A stretch of 64,000 bases of DNA from Mangrovibacterium lignilyticum (GCF_010882175.1 NZ_WKLH01000005.1:186001-250000), one strand, 5' to 3'. Positions 18,163 to 27,701 are shown, counted from the first letter of the stretch. The notes: generated from the sequence alone by a model not told the origin. Translations and numbers: made by a program.

Positions 18163-18575
18163 GCAGACCGCTCTATCGCTAATTCAGCTTCGGTTGAAGG
18201 AGAGGAAAGTCCGGGCAACGCAGGGCGCCATGCTTCCTAACGGGAAGGCGGGCGAAAGCTCGTTCTAGTGTAACAGAAAATAACCGCCCCGATCTTGTAT
18301 CGGGGTAAGGGTGAAAAGGCGAGGTAAGAGCTCACCGGTTTCGGAGGCGACTTCGAAAGCCGTACGCGACATGGGTTGCAAGACCAAATATATCACGGTT
18401 GGTATTTTTACCGGCAGGGTTGCCCGCCCTGTTCTGTCCTTCGGGGCAGTCTCAAACTTGTTTTGGGAGTCGTGAGGGGTAGGTTGCTAGATCGTAACAG
18501 CAATGTTGCGGGCAGATAAATGATAGAGGCTCAGTTTCGGCTGAGACACAGAACCCGGCTTACAGGTCTGCATTT
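18163..18575 (+). ncRNA. rnpB: RNase P RNA
   Basis: The catalytic RNA of RNase P, which matures tRNA 5' ends. Type-A hallmarks occur in order: GAGGAAAGTCCGGGC near the 5' end, the GGCGGGCGAAAGCTC hairpin, ACAGAAA, AAGGGTGAAAAGGCGAGG with GAGCTCACCG, and the 3' segment ACAGAACCCGGCTTAC. The 5' GCAGACC (18163-18169) pairs with 3' GGTCTGC (18565-18571), closing helix P1 and fixing both ends to within a few bases. A T run follows. The 3' end comes within about six bases of the stop codon of the convergent TonB-receptor gene. Confidence 0.97.
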
Positions 18576-18577
18576 TT

Positions 18578-21193
18578 TTAGAAAACGATTTTCAAAAATA
18601 CGGTTGGGGTGAAGGGAACAGCATTCGTGTAAAACTTCACCGAGTTGAATTCGGGTGATAAGTTGATGCTTTTTAGATGATTGTAAGAGAGATTTTCACG
18701 ATCGAAAACATTTAAAACGGATACTCCCAATTCACTCTTGGTTTTGGCCCAATTCAATTTATAGGTCAAGGCAACATCAACCCGCTGATAGTCGACTTTG
18801 TTGCTCCCGCTGGGAAAAGCTTGACGCATAAGCTCTAACCCGGAACCATAAACGTAGTCAGCCGAAAAATAAAACCTCCGGTAATTTAGCAAAGTCGCCA
18901 CTTTAAATTCATGACGCTGATCGTGCATTGCCGGTTTATAGCCGGGAAGCTGATCGCCGGCTGCAGCAAGTCGCTCCAAAGCTTTGCTCCAGTTATAGCT
19001 CATCCAGATGGCTTGGTTGCCAAAATCTTTGCGGATATAGGTATTTAATCCATAAGCTTTGGCTTCCCCTGAGTAAGTCGAATAGAATGAATTTGCCCCA
19101 TTCGTAGCGTTCTGACTGGCATCGAAAATTTGGCGCGTGAGGTTGTTTGTTTTTTTGAAATAGCTTTCAATATTGAACGTGAATGTGTTTTTGTAATAGT
19201 TCAGGCCTAAAAAATAATGCGTGGCATTCAGTACAGGCGTCGAGTTGTCTCCGGTTACCCAAAAGTAGGTGTAATTGTTATCTCGGTCGACATGCGCCAT
19301 TTTGTACATAAACTGATGGTAACGACCAAAAGCAGCATTCAGTTTTAAACTCTCACTAAGCTTGTATTGCAGACTAAAACGAGGTTCACTAACCAATTTC
19401 TTCCCGCTGTTTGCCAGGTTAAATCGAAGGCCCGCTTTCAGTGTCAGCTTTTTGCCGATTGGCAGGTATTCCTGCACAAAAGCAAAAAAGTGATTATTCC
19501 GGAAGCGTTGCTCGGCGTTGAACGTCAGCGTGTCGCCATAGTTATTAATGTTGACAAGACTGGCCCGGTTAGCATATAAGCCGACTCCAAAATTGAGTTC
19601 TTTTCCGTTTTGTTGTGTCCAGCGGTTTTCATTTCGTAAACTGTACTCAGCTGCCGAGTTTGAGAATTCCACCTCATCCTGCGTATCAACACTAATGGAA
19701 TCGCCGGGCTTGCTTTGTATTTGTTGAAAGGCTTCCCGCGAATAGTCGGAATTAGAAAAAGTGAATTGCGAATTGATAGCCTTACTCCAGTTTTTGCTGT
19801 AAAAGGCCGAAAAACCGCTTTGCGAATTTTCCTCCCGATCCGATAAATCGACCTGAAATGGATTGTCCGCATTTGAACCGCTATCCGGAGATGAAGTACT
19901 CAGGTTTTTACTGGTTGTCAGTTTATATTTATCGCCTCCGAGGTAAAAGCTCAGGAAAAGCTGGGCGTTGTTATCCAGGTTCAACGTGTATTTGGCGTTT
20001 AAATCGCGATAACGGTAATTGTCCGGGTAAACATTGATCCCGTTCTCCCCGGTTTTAAAATTCTTGTTATCGGGTTCGTTTTCCGGTCTGGGCCGCGTTG
20101 GCGCATAAATGTTGAAGTTGTCCGAGTTGTAAAGGTTGTAATACGTTTGGCGATAAGCCAGAATGAACGACGATTTCTTAAAAAGCGGAATTTCAGCCAT
20201 GCCGTTCAATGTGGTAGCATTCAGGTTGAAGCTGAAAGTCGGTTTCTGCAAGTTGCCGTTTTTTCCGGTTATTTGTACCAATCCACCAACCCGGTTCCCA
20301 TATTGCGCTTGGAATCCACCCTGATAAATTTCAATATTCTTCACTAAAAATGGATTGACGATGCTGATGTTATTGTTGTAATTCTTCAAGCCAAACAAGG
20401 TAAAACCATCGAAGGTAATCAGGCTTTGTCCTTCGGGGCTGCCCGAGATCTGGAGGTCGGCTGTTTGCTCGTTCGAAGCTTGAATGCCGGGCATCAACCG
20501 CAGCAAATTAAAGATCGAATTATCGCCCTGTCCCGGCAAAAAACGGGCAATGTTGTGGTTAATTTTCATGTTGCCGGCATACTCGCCAATCAAAGTCGAT
20601 TTGTCAATCAGCCGGTTTTGAACACGAACTTCGGGGAGCGGCAAAACAGAAGGTTTCAGCAGAAATTTTTGATTGATGCCTGCATACAAAACAGTGTCGT
20701 AAATGTAATAACCTAAATGCGAGATTTGCACATGAAACGTGCTGTCAGTCGAAGCTATAAAATTAAAAGAACCGGTAACATCGGCGACCAGTTGTTTTTT
20801 ATTAATAATGATATTGGAGTAGGAGAGCGGCTCCCATGTTCCACTTTCAACAATCTGACCGGAAATGTGTACTTGATTGGGCGTTGAATTGTTTTCTGTT
20901 TTTAACGGAATGATAATGAAGACCTGCCCTGCTTGTTTCAGCTTAAAAGGCAAACCCTTTAGAATATATTGTAGGGCTTCTTCCCGTGAACTGAATGTTT
21001 TTGAAATCGTGATCTTGTATCTCGCCAGTTCATTTTCCGTGTATGAAAGTTGAAAGCCATACTGGTCGCGTAACTGATGCAAAACACTGTTAAGCGCCTT
21101 ATCCTGGACATCAATTTTGATGGAAGCGTTTTCCTGTCCGTAAACAAGGTACGCTTGCATGAAGAGTATGAACCAAATTGCTTTCCTGATCAT
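18578..21193 (-). CDS. TonB-dependent receptor with N-terminal STN signalling domain
   Basis: An outer-membrane active transporter and probable surface sensor. ATG at 21193 is preferred: it overlaps the FecR stop as ATGA and starts a signal peptide (MIRKAIWFILFMQAYLVYG). This gives 871 residues. An STN (secretin/TonB short N-terminal) domain occupies about 25-105, then a carboxypeptidase-like regulatory Ig fold (about 115-195), a plug (about 200-320, with PGIQASNEQTADLQISG) and a beta-barrel ending in a C-terminal Phe. The STN domain touches FecR to signal substrate binding. No SusD-like partner follows, so this is not a standard SusCD pair. The ligand is unknown. Confidence 0.9.
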   Translation of the reverse strand: MIRKAIWFILFMQAYLVYGQENASIKIDVQDKALNSVLHQLRDQYGFQLSYTENELARYKITISKTFSSREEALQYILKGLPFKLKQAGQVFIIIPLKTENNSTPNQVHISGQIVESGTWEPLSYSNIIINKKQLVADVTGSFNFIASTDSTFHVQISHLGYYIYDTVLYAGINQKFLLKPSVLPLPEVRVQNRLIDKSTLIGEYAGNMKINHNIARFLPGQGDNSIFNLLRLMPGIQASNEQTADLQISGSPEGQSLITFDGFTLFGLKNYNNNISIVNPFLVKNIEIYQGGFQAQYGNRVGGLVQITGKNGNLQKPTFSFNLNATTLNGMAEIPLFKKSSFILAYRQTYYNLYNSDNFNIYAPTRPRPENEPDNKNFKTGENGINVYPDNYRYRDLNAKYTLNLDNNAQLFLSFYLGGDKYKLTTSKNLSTSSPDSGSNADNPFQVDLSDREENSQSGFSAFYSKNWSKAINSQFTFSNSDYSREAFQQIQSKPGDSISVDTQDEVEFSNSAAEYSLRNENRWTQQNGKELNFGVGLYANRASLVNINNYGDTLTFNAEQRFRNNHFFAFVQEYLPIGKKLTLKAGLRFNLANSGKKLVSEPRFSLQYKLSESLKLNAAFGRYHQFMYKMAHVDRDNNYTYFWVTGDNSTPVLNATHYFLGLNYYKNTFTFNIESYFKKTNNLTRQIFDASQNATNGANSFYSTYSGEAKAYGLNTYIRKDFGNQAIWMSYNWSKALERLAAAGDQLPGYKPAMHDQRHEFKVATLLNYRRFYFSADYVYGSGLELMRQAFPSGSNKVDYQRVDVALTYKLNWAKTKSELGVSVLNVFDRENLSYNHLKSINLSPEFNSVKFYTNAVPFTPTVFLKIVF

Positions 21194-22053
21194 TCCGACG
21201 CTTTCCTGATAAGATAAACATTGGTTGATTTTTTCTCGAATTTTAAACTTGCTGCAGGACAAATTAAATCGAGTACGTCTTCAATTTTTGATGACCGGTT
21301 GAAGTTGCCGGTGTATAAATCACCACTTGTGACATCCATTTCAATGATTACCGCATATTGGCGTTCAATTTCATTAAAAACCCGGCGAAGCGGAGTTGCA
21401 GTGAATAGGAATAAGTTGTTTTTCCACGAGATTTCAGTATTCACATTTGTCAATGTACTGACTCTTATTTCGTTGTTGGCGAGTATCTCGGCCTGGTTAC
21501 CCGGCAGCAAAATAACATGATCCTTAGAGGAATTGGCTACCTTGACTTTTCCGGTTACGCAAGTAACCCGGTAAATGTCGTCGCGGCTAAAAATATTGAA
21601 GCTGGTTCCTAAAACCTGGGTTGTTCCGTGGGATGATGCAACTTGAAACGTCTTTCCTTTTTCAACCTGGAAAAATCCTTCACCTGTAAACGTAATTTTT
21701 CGTTCAATTGGCCACCAGAACGGATAATAAGTCAAACTTGATTCTGCATTCAACTCAACAGTTGAACCATCGGGAAGCATGGCGGTTTGATGGAGGCCTG
21801 CCGGTACCGTAATGGTTGTTGAATAGAAGCGCATAAATGAGGTGATACCAACAGCAACGATAATTGCGGCAGCCACAGCCATTAGACGTTTTAACGGTAG
21901 TGTCCTGACGATGCGACGCTCAGCTATTTTGCTCAGCAAGTCAATTTTAATTTCTTCCTGGTTCCTTTTCCAGCGAAAAGTACCTCCCGACAAAAACGCT
22001 TTGCTGTGTTTGTCGACTATCTGCCGTTGCTTATGGTTGTTATCTGAGTTCAC
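21190..22053 (-). CDS. FecR-family anti-sigma factor
   Basis: An inner-membrane regulator that relays the receptor signal to the ECF sigma factor. The 287-residue protein has a short cytoplasmic N terminus, one membrane segment (about residues 60-77, MAVAAAIIVAVGITSF), a FecR domain (VPAGLHQTAMLPDGSTVEL...ITFTGEGFFQV), and a C-terminal DUF4974 domain (RRVFNEIERQYAV...LIRKASE). It overlaps the sigma-factor gene by 14 bp upstream and the receptor gene by 4 bp downstream, so all three are translationally coupled. Confidence 0.93.
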   Translation of the reverse strand: MNSDNNHKQRQIVDKHSKAFLSGGTFRWKRNQEEIKIDLLSKIAERRIVRTLPLKRLMAVAAAIIVAVGITSFMRFYSTTITVPAGLHQTAMLPDGSTVELNAESSLTYYPFWWPIERKITFTGEGFFQVEKGKTFQVASSHGTTQVLGTSFNIFSRDDIYRVTCVTGKVKVANSSKDHVILLPGNQAEILANNEIRVSTLTNVNTEISWKNNLFLFTATPLRRVFNEIERQYAVIIEMDVTSGDLYTGNFNRSSKIEDVLDLICPAASLKFEKKSTNVYLIRKASE

Positions 22054-22600
22054 TTTTTCGAGTTATTATCATGCAAAAAAACAGTTTGGAAAACCAAAGT
22101 ACGATGTGTGTCACTTTGTCTTTTAGATGCGTTTTTAGATGGTCGAGCGCCAGACTCATTCTTTTCTCAATGGCTTTAACGCTCAACCCCAGCTGATCGG
22201 CAATTTCTTTGTATTTCAGTTCATCGATCCGACTCATCAGGAAAACTTCCCGTTGTTTTTCCGGCATGGTTTTCAGTGCTTTTTCGTAAGCCATTTTCAA
22301 GTCATCAAAATTCAACTGATCTTCCGGTGTCAATCCTTCTTCATTAATTTGATAGCTTTCAAAAAAGTTGAAAGCTTTCTTCTCCTTGTGATACCGGTTG
22401 ATGTACAAATCACGGGCGATTTTTATCAGCAGGCTTTTAGCCGTCTTGCCGTCGATAGTCATTTGTTTTTCCCAAATTCGCATAAAAGCATCTTGTGCAA
22501 TATCCGTTGCGATATCTTCATCGCCCGAACGGTAGAAGATGTATTTGCGTACATCGGCAAAATAGAGATCGAAAAGCTTTGTGAATTCTTCCTGAGTCAA
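22040..22600 (-). CDS. ECF RNA polymerase sigma factor, FecI-like
   Basis: Directs RNA polymerase to the promoters of its own receptor system. The 186-residue protein has region 2 (LFDLYFADVRKYIFYR...DIAQDAFMRIWEKQ) and region 4 (MPEKQREVFLMSRIDELKYKEIAD...LSVKAIEKRMSLALDHL). The arrangement matches Bacteroidota FecI-type sigma-70 family members. It is the first gene of the sigma, anti-sigma, receptor cassette. Confidence 0.93.
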   Translation of the reverse strand: MTQEEFTKLFDLYFADVRKYIFYRSGDEDIATDIAQDAFMRIWEKQMTIDGKTAKSLLIKIARDLYINRYHKEKKAFNFFESYQINEEGLTPEDQLNFDDLKMAYEKALKTMPEKQREVFLMSRIDELKYKEIADQLGLSVKAIEKRMSLALDHLKTHLKDKVTHIVLWFSKLFFCMIITRKSELR

Positions 22601-22626
22601 TTTGATGTGCTTTGCATGTTTGCTGT

Positions 22627-22634
22627 CAAATATA
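22627..22634 (-). promoter_or_regulatory. candidate -7 box for the sigma/FecR/receptor operon
   Basis: The minus strand reads TATATTTG, matching TAnnTTTG, 26 bp before the sigma-factor start. A perfect 8-bp hairpin with a TTTT loop (CTGAAGTG / CACTTCAG, 22682-22701) lies further upstream and could be an operator. Confidence 0.45.
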
Positions 22635-22796
22635 ACTGAAATTTAGAGAAAGAATTTTGCTTTGCTTCATAGTTTTTGCTCCTGAAGTGTTTTCACTTCA
22701 GCTTTAGTAATGAAATTGTAAATGTCTTTCCATATTTGTTTTTATTAATTATCCCTTTTTTAGACAAGTTACCCTAAACGAGAAAGACGAATTTTT

Positions 22797-22829
22797 GGAA
22801 AAAAGAGGGCAACAGTTGCTGTTGCCCTC
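22797..22829 (-). terminator. terminator of the Cthe_2159-like/DUF2490/DUF4956 operon
   Basis: An 11-bp perfect stem (GAGGGCAACAG / CTGTTGCCCTC) with a 3-base loop is followed on the minus strand by a T run. It lies 16 bp after the stop codon. Confidence 0.92.
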
Positions 22830-22844
22830 AGTGCACGCTCGCTT

Positions 22845-24608
22845 TTACCGGCCTCCGGGACCTGATGATCCGCTGCTAGAGCCCGTCGTTGTTACTGCAC
22901 TTGAAACAGTAAAACTGCTAAATTGAGTTCCTCCCGTGTAAGTTCCTCCGGTATATAAACCGTCTGTTTCTGTTCCTCCGGAATAGCTTCCTCCAGTGTA
23001 CACGTAGTAAGTTGATCCTTGTTTTAATTCAGAAGAAGAGAAAAGGATAGACGTGTAACTATTCGATGGCTGGTAGGTAACCAGGCTGTTGCCACTTGCA
23101 TCCTGTACATTGAAAAGTGTGGACGATGATTTTGACGAGCTGAACCGCACTAACACAGAGTTCTGGTCTGATGAGCTCAATGCAGCTTGTGTCATGTTCG
23201 AATTTGGTCCGGAAATTAAAACCAAGCCACCGGAAATGGTACATGATCCGTTATAATCCAAACCTACTTCAACCGAAGATGAAGGTCCGGTTACCAAAAC
23301 GGTTCCATCAGTGATATCGATGCTTCCATTACTGTCCAGTCCGTCTCCTTGTGATTTTACAACAAGATAGGCGCCATTGATTTCAAGCAGGCTACCATCG
23401 TTTGATTCACCACCGTTTCCTTTGGAGGCATTGAGCCCGTCATCCGAAGAAGTGACGTATATATTGCCGGCGTTTAGTGTAATATAAGGGCCTTCAATCC
23501 CTTCGTACGACTTGGTGATGGTGATGTCTCCACCGTTGATGGTAACCGAGTTGTCGGAGTGAATAGCATCGTCACCGGAAGCAAGATTAAATGTCCCACT
23601 GTTGATTGTGATTAGCGAGCCTGAATGGATCGCGTCGTCAGCCGAATTGATGGTGAAATCTCCGGTTTCAATAATGATATTCAAATCCGATTTCAAGCCT
23701 TTTGCCGATTCAGAACTACCCACTGAACTGCTGCTTCCACCACCTGATTTTAAGTTGAATGTTCCGTCTGCAATTAACAGATCAGTTGTGGCCTGCATGG
23801 CATCGTTACCGGAGGTGATGGTAATTGTTCCGGTCTCAATGGAAATATAGCCTTTGGCGTCATCTTCATCGTTATCGGATTTGAAGCCATCGCCACCGGA
23901 TGTTACATTGATTGTTCCGCTTTCGATGATCAGGTAATCTTTTCCACGAATCCCGTCGTCGACTGAATTAATTTGAATGTTTCCACTGGCAATAATCAGC
24001 CCGTCTTTACTGGTAATCCCATCGTTGTAATTGGCGTCGATAACCAACGAACCATTACCTGAAATTGATAGATCACTTTTACTGAAAAGTGTTGCATTGG
24101 GCTCGTCTTCGTCCGTGCTGGAATAACTGTAACTTGTTCCGTCGGTTAAATAGTTCGTTGTTCCATCTGGTAGGATAACCACAGCTTTTTCGGCACTTTT
24201 AACAAATATCGGCGCGCTGTTTGAACAGGTGATGCCGACGCCGTTCAAAACCAGTTTGACTGTTTCTTCATCTTCCGTATCAACGATTATTTTCCCATTG
24301 TTTAGCGTTCCTGAAACTAAATAGACTCCTGATGCCGAAATTGTTGCGGTCGTTCCGCTTACTGTCGCGCCTTCGCCACTAACGGTTATCGATGTCTCGT
24401 TCAGAATAATAGCAGTAACGGTGTCGCCTTCCCAGGTATAGTCCGAGGCGTCTTCATGATCCTCAGCATTGCCGGTTTCAGCATCGACAATCGTGACTTC
24501 ATCATCATCGTCGTCTGTTTCATCATCTCCGCTATATTTTTTACACGAGACAACCACCAGTATACTGAGTAGAATGCCTGTTAACAGAATGAGTTTATGT
24601 GTTTTCAT
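22845..24608 (-). CDS. Cthe_2159-like carbohydrate-binding beta-helix lipoprotein (DUF4353)
   Basis: A probable surface polysaccharide-binding protein. The 587-residue protein has a lipoprotein signal (lipobox Cys22), an acidic linker (DDETDDDDDE), and a long right-handed beta-helix of short repeats. Typical turns are DGIRGKDYLIIESGTINV and SADDAIHSGSLITINSG (aspartates and glycines at turns, as in Ca-binding pectate-lyase-like folds). The C terminus is Gly/Ser/Thr-rich. The repeats match the Cthe_2159 family, which binds cellulose or polygalacturonate-like glycans without cleavage. It is downstream of DUF2490 and DUF4956 genes in one operon. No catalytic motif was seen. Confidence 0.8.
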   Translation of the reverse strand: MKTHKLILLTGILLSILVVVSCKKYSGDDETDDDDDEVTIVDAETGNAEDHEDASDYTWEGDTVTAIILNETSITVSGEGATVSGTTATISASGVYLVSGTLNNGKIIVDTEDEETVKLVLNGVGITCSNSAPIFVKSAEKAVVILPDGTTNYLTDGTSYSYSSTDEDEPNATLFSKSDLSISGNGSLVIDANYNDGITSKDGLIIASGNIQINSVDDGIRGKDYLIIESGTINVTSGGDGFKSDNDEDDAKGYISIETGTITITSGNDAMQATTDLLIADGTFNLKSGGGSSSSVGSSESAKGLKSDLNIIIETGDFTINSADDAIHSGSLITINSGTFNLASGDDAIHSDNSVTINGGDITITKSYEGIEGPYITLNAGNIYVTSSDDGLNASKGNGGESNDGSLLEINGAYLVVKSQGDGLDSNGSIDITDGTVLVTGPSSSVEVGLDYNGSCTISGGLVLISGPNSNMTQAALSSSDQNSVLVRFSSSKSSSTLFNVQDASGNSLVTYQPSNSYTSILFSSSELKQGSTYYVYTGGSYSGGTETDGLYTGGTYTGGTQFSSFTVSSAVTTTGSSSGSSGPGGR

Positions 24609-24625
24609 GCGATATGGTTTAAGTT

Positions 24626-25327
24626 TTATTCTTTGTTTTTCTTGTCTTTTAACTTGAATTTATATTCCACGCCAACAACCGAGAGGTCTACCGGATTCTT
24701 CACATTAATCTCGTGGTAGAGCTGCCCGTAAAGTGATAGCTCATTACGTTTGTTGAGTTTGTAACTCCCGGATAACTTGTATCGAATTTGATCGAACTTA
24801 TTACCGTCCGGATTATTCAACTGGTAGTATGTTTCAACCGAGAAAGCCGGAGTGAATTTCGACTTGGGAATGTTATATTCCAGTTCGAAACGACTACGCC
24901 ACCTTATTTTCGGGTTCATTTTATAATCCCGTTCACTCTCATCTTTGAAGGTTGTCTGCAGCCGTTCCCGTAAGCTAAACTTGAAATGATTCCATTTTAC
25001 ATTGCCGGTTGCAAACAGGTTCAAACGATGTCGTGGTTGAAAGTCGTCGTATTCAGTATCATTGAAATAGATAAACTGGTAACTCGTTCCGATTTTAAAT
25101 CTTTTTGAAAGCTTATAGTCAACACCTAGTGTGGTGTACAGACCATGCAAATCGTTCAGGTTGTTTACCGAACGGACTTCTTCCGCGAGAGAAAAGGCCC
25201 AGTCCTTAAGCTCTTTTTCCAGTTCAAACCCGAACCAGGCTCCGAAATCTTTAGTCTGCGCATGGACTTTAACAGCTGTTGGTAAAAGGAAGAACAGCAG
25301 AATTGTAACAGTTTGTATTTTTCTCAT
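24626..25327 (-). CDS. DUF2490 family outer-membrane protein
   Basis: A 233-residue secreted protein of unknown function. It has a cleavable signal (FLLPTAVKVHAQ) and alternating aromatic/polar strands ending ...SVVGVEYKFKLK, which suggests a small beta-barrel. Sequence features such as FGAWFGFELEKEL and RYKLSGSYKLNKRNELSLYGQL fit DUF2490. It lies 17 bp upstream of the Cthe_2159-like gene and 20 bp downstream of the DUF4956 gene, so the three are co-transcribed. Confidence 0.75.
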   Translation of the reverse strand: MRKIQTVTILLFFLLPTAVKVHAQTKDFGAWFGFELEKELKDWAFSLAEEVRSVNNLNDLHGLYTTLGVDYKLSKRFKIGTSYQFIYFNDTEYDDFQPRHRLNLFATGNVKWNHFKFSLRERLQTTFKDESERDYKMNPKIRWRSRFELEYNIPKSKFTPAFSVETYYQLNNPDGNKFDQIRYKLSGSYKLNKRNELSLYGQLYHEINVKNPVDLSVVGVEYKFKLKDKKNKE

Positions 25328-25347
25328 TTTAAAAACTGAGTTAGATA

Positions 25348-26079
25348 TTACATTGGAAATTGATTCATTTTCATATTGTCGGCAGTATTGATGTCTCCAT
25401 TACCCGGATAAAATACTTTGATGTAGGCGATTTTCTTTTTAAAGTCAATCTGTCCAATCTCAAAACGAGTAACGTTTAAACCGGTCCTGTCACGCAAATC
25501 GTACAGTAAAGCTTGGTGCATGTTGGGTTTTAACAGGTCTAAACGCTCGTATATGATCGCTTTACTAGAGGTGTGTTTCAGTAAATGCTTGGTTTCCATC
25601 AACCAGGTCAGAATGACGAAAATCGCATTGGTAATTAGTAGTTCGGCTGTACTGTTTGTTCCGTTACTAAGCGCGTTGATAACAGAAATGCCAATAATAA
25701 CAAAAAGGTAGGTCATTTCCCGAACAGGAAGAGAATCTGTTCGATACCGTAAAATTCCGAATATGGCAAAAAGTCCTAGGGCAAAACCGACTTTTATTTT
25801 TACACTTTCGAGCAGATAGACCATCAGAAAGATTGTTGAACTAACCATTAGAAAGGTGAATAAATAGTCGCGGCGGTGAGTCTTTCGGTAGTAGAAATAA
25901 CCCATGATTACGCCTGTTACGATGAAGTTTAGTCCAAAGAAAAGTAAGAGCCCCAGGTAGGGTTTCTGATCAATCAGGCTGAATGTTTCTTCAGGGCCTG
26001 GCAGAATGTTTCCGGAGATTGTATTAATATCCAGTAATTCATCCGACTGCAAAAGCGTTTCAATTATATCGTCCATCAT
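25348..26079 (-). CDS. DUF4956 family membrane protein
   Basis: A 243-residue integral membrane protein of unknown function. It has four to five predicted hydrophobic segments (for example LGLLLFFGLNFIVTGVIMGY and TYLFVIIGISVINAL). The loop GFALGLFAIFGILRYRTD is characteristic of DUF4956. A soluble C-terminal domain follows (RFEIGQIDFKKKIAYIKVFY). In many bacteria DUF4956 is encoded with a VTC-type polyphosphate polymerase, CotH kinase and Cthe_2159-like protein. Here only the Cthe_2159-like partner and a DUF2490 protein are present. Confidence 0.85.
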   Translation of the reverse strand: MMDDIIETLLQSDELLDINTISGNILPGPEETFSLIDQKPYLGLLLFFGLNFIVTGVIMGYFYYRKTHRRDYLFTFLMVSSTIFLMVYLLESVKIKVGFALGLFAIFGILRYRTDSLPVREMTYLFVIIGISVINALSNGTNSTAELLITNAIFVILTWLMETKHLLKHTSSKAIIYERLDLLKPNMHQALLYDLRDRTGLNVTRFEIGQIDFKKKIAYIKVFYPGNGDINTADNMKMNQFPM

Positions 26080-26195
26080 GGTATGCTGTTTAAACGGGTT
26101 TGTGTTTTGTTACAAATCCATTAAACTTTTAGAATACCCTACTTTTTGATCAAATTTTATGACGAAGAATTGGGATTGAGCTGGTTATTGTGCTT

Positions 26196-27308
26196 CTAAC
26201 GGTTGTTGTATTTGCTTTTACGCCTGTTCTGGATGACGATCAAACGCATACGCCGCATCTTGCTCATCCGGTTATTGCGTTGGTAGATAACATTGACCAT
26301 TGACCAGGTAAGAACTAAGATGAGGATGAAGACAATTGTTTGCGGAACTAACTGTTGCAGAAAAAGCGACAATGCAAACATCGTTAAACTCCAGCTTACC
26401 AATAAAAGACTTGACAACCGATGGCTTAAGCCGGATTTGATCAGCACATGGTGAATGTGATTCATATCAGGGCTGAAAGGCGACTTCCCGGCTTTGATGC
26501 GCATGTAAAAAACCCGGATCGTATCTGCCGTCGGGATAACCAGCAGGGCTAATAACAGTGATGGGATGGGTTTTAAATCGGGATATTCGTTGGTGACTTT
26601 GCTTGGATTCAGAAAGATGATACTCAGACTGGCAATGAGTATTCCAATAATAAGTGAACCGGTATCGCCCATGAAAATCTTATTCTTTTTGCTGAATAAA
26701 TTATATCGGAGAAAGCCGAATAAACTTCCGGTAAAAGCGGCGCATATGATCGCATAGGCATTATTCCCAATAGCGTAAAACCACAAACCGGTGATCACTA
26801 AAAAAAGTATCGATATTCCGGCTGCAAGTCCGTCTATTCCATCAACCAGATTCATCGCATTGATGATAAACAAGTAGAAAAACAGGCTGATTGGAATACT
26901 AATCCAAATTGGTATATGAGTTATGAAAAATAAATTAGAAAGGTTGTCGATATGTAAGCTACCCAACGAAACCAAAACGACTGCTGCTAAAATTTGCATG
27001 AATAACTTGTTCCTGGGAGAACTGCCTATAATGTCATCTTTCAACCCCACAAAAAGCATTAAAACCATGCCGGCAAAAAGATATTGAATATTGTGTGGAA
27101 TAGCTATGGGAAAAAACAGGATACTACTCAACGTTGCACCAATAAATATGGCGACTCCTCCTAAGTTCGGAATGACAATTTTATTGAGCTTCCGATGATT
27201 CGGCTCGTCAAACAGATTCTTTTCCTTCGATACTTTTATTATCGGAGGAATAGTTATAAGCGTTAACACAAAAGCAACAATAAAAGACAGAGAAACGGAT
27301 AGTAGCAT
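26196..27308 (-). CDS. polyprenyl-phosphate sugar-1-phosphate transferase (MraY/WecA family)
   Basis: Transfers a sugar-1-phosphate, commonly GlcNAc-1-P, from UDP-sugar to undecaprenyl phosphate, starting synthesis of a surface polysaccharide. The 370-residue integral membrane protein has about ten hydrophobic helices. Family motifs are DEPNHRKLNKIVIPNLGG, VGLKDDIIG, NLVDGIDGLAAG, and FMGDTGSLIIGI (the DD and MGD metal sites). ATG at 27308 was chosen because the candidate promoter at 27335-27342 lies just upstream, which excludes the upstream TTG at 27332. No polysaccharide cluster is next to it. Confidence 0.88.
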   Translation of the reverse strand: MLLSVSLSFIVAFVLTLITIPPIIKVSKEKNLFDEPNHRKLNKIVIPNLGGVAIFIGATLSSILFFPIAIPHNIQYLFAGMVLMLFVGLKDDIIGSSPRNKLFMQILAAVVLVSLGSLHIDNLSNLFFITHIPIWISIPISLFFYLFIINAMNLVDGIDGLAAGISILFLVITGLWFYAIGNNAYAIICAAFTGSLFGFLRYNLFSKKNKIFMGDTGSLIIGILIASLSIIFLNPSKVTNEYPDLKPIPSLLLALLVIPTADTIRVFYMRIKAGKSPFSPDMNHIHHVLIKSGLSHRLSSLLLVSWSLTMFALSLFLQQLVPQTIVFILILVLTWSMVNVIYQRNNRMSKMRRMRLIVIQNRRKSKYNNR

Positions 27309-27701
27309 GGTATAAGTTTTTCGGGGAACCAAGCAAAAATAGGAATTCTAACCGTCGCATTGAATTTTCGGGGAGATTAAAATTGAAGATGATGAGAAGG
27401 AGACGTCAGCCAATGTGCTAATTTCTCAATTGTACAAGCTTTATCTTGTAGAGACTTTGCAGATGAAATCACTATTCCGCCACGGTGAATGGAGAGGCGT
27501 TTTCTATTTGATGGTGTAGCTCTTAAAGGTTAATTTTTCCAGCAACTGAAAAAATATCTTTCAAGGACAACAAAGTACAAAATCATTTTAGCTATAATTG
27601 TGTAACATCGGATGTGCCTTTGGGCTATAACCTTCAATAAGAAAGAAGTTTTCCGGGAATTTGAATTGAAATTAAGTTGAAATAAAAAATAGCAAGCCTC
27701 T
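27309..27701. other. 393-bp divergent intergenic region
   Basis: It separates the leftward MraY/WecA-like gene from the rightward Anbu gene. Apart from the -7 box for the leftward gene, nothing was recognised. The last 150 bp are AT-rich and presumably carry the Anbu promoter, but no good TAnnTTTG match was found. Confidence 0.5.
27335..27342 (-). promoter_or_regulatory. candidate -7 box of the MraY/WecA-like gene
   Basis: The minus strand reads TATTTTTG, matching TAnnTTTG, with its edge 27 bp from the ATG at 27308. This supports that start codon. Confidence 0.4.
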
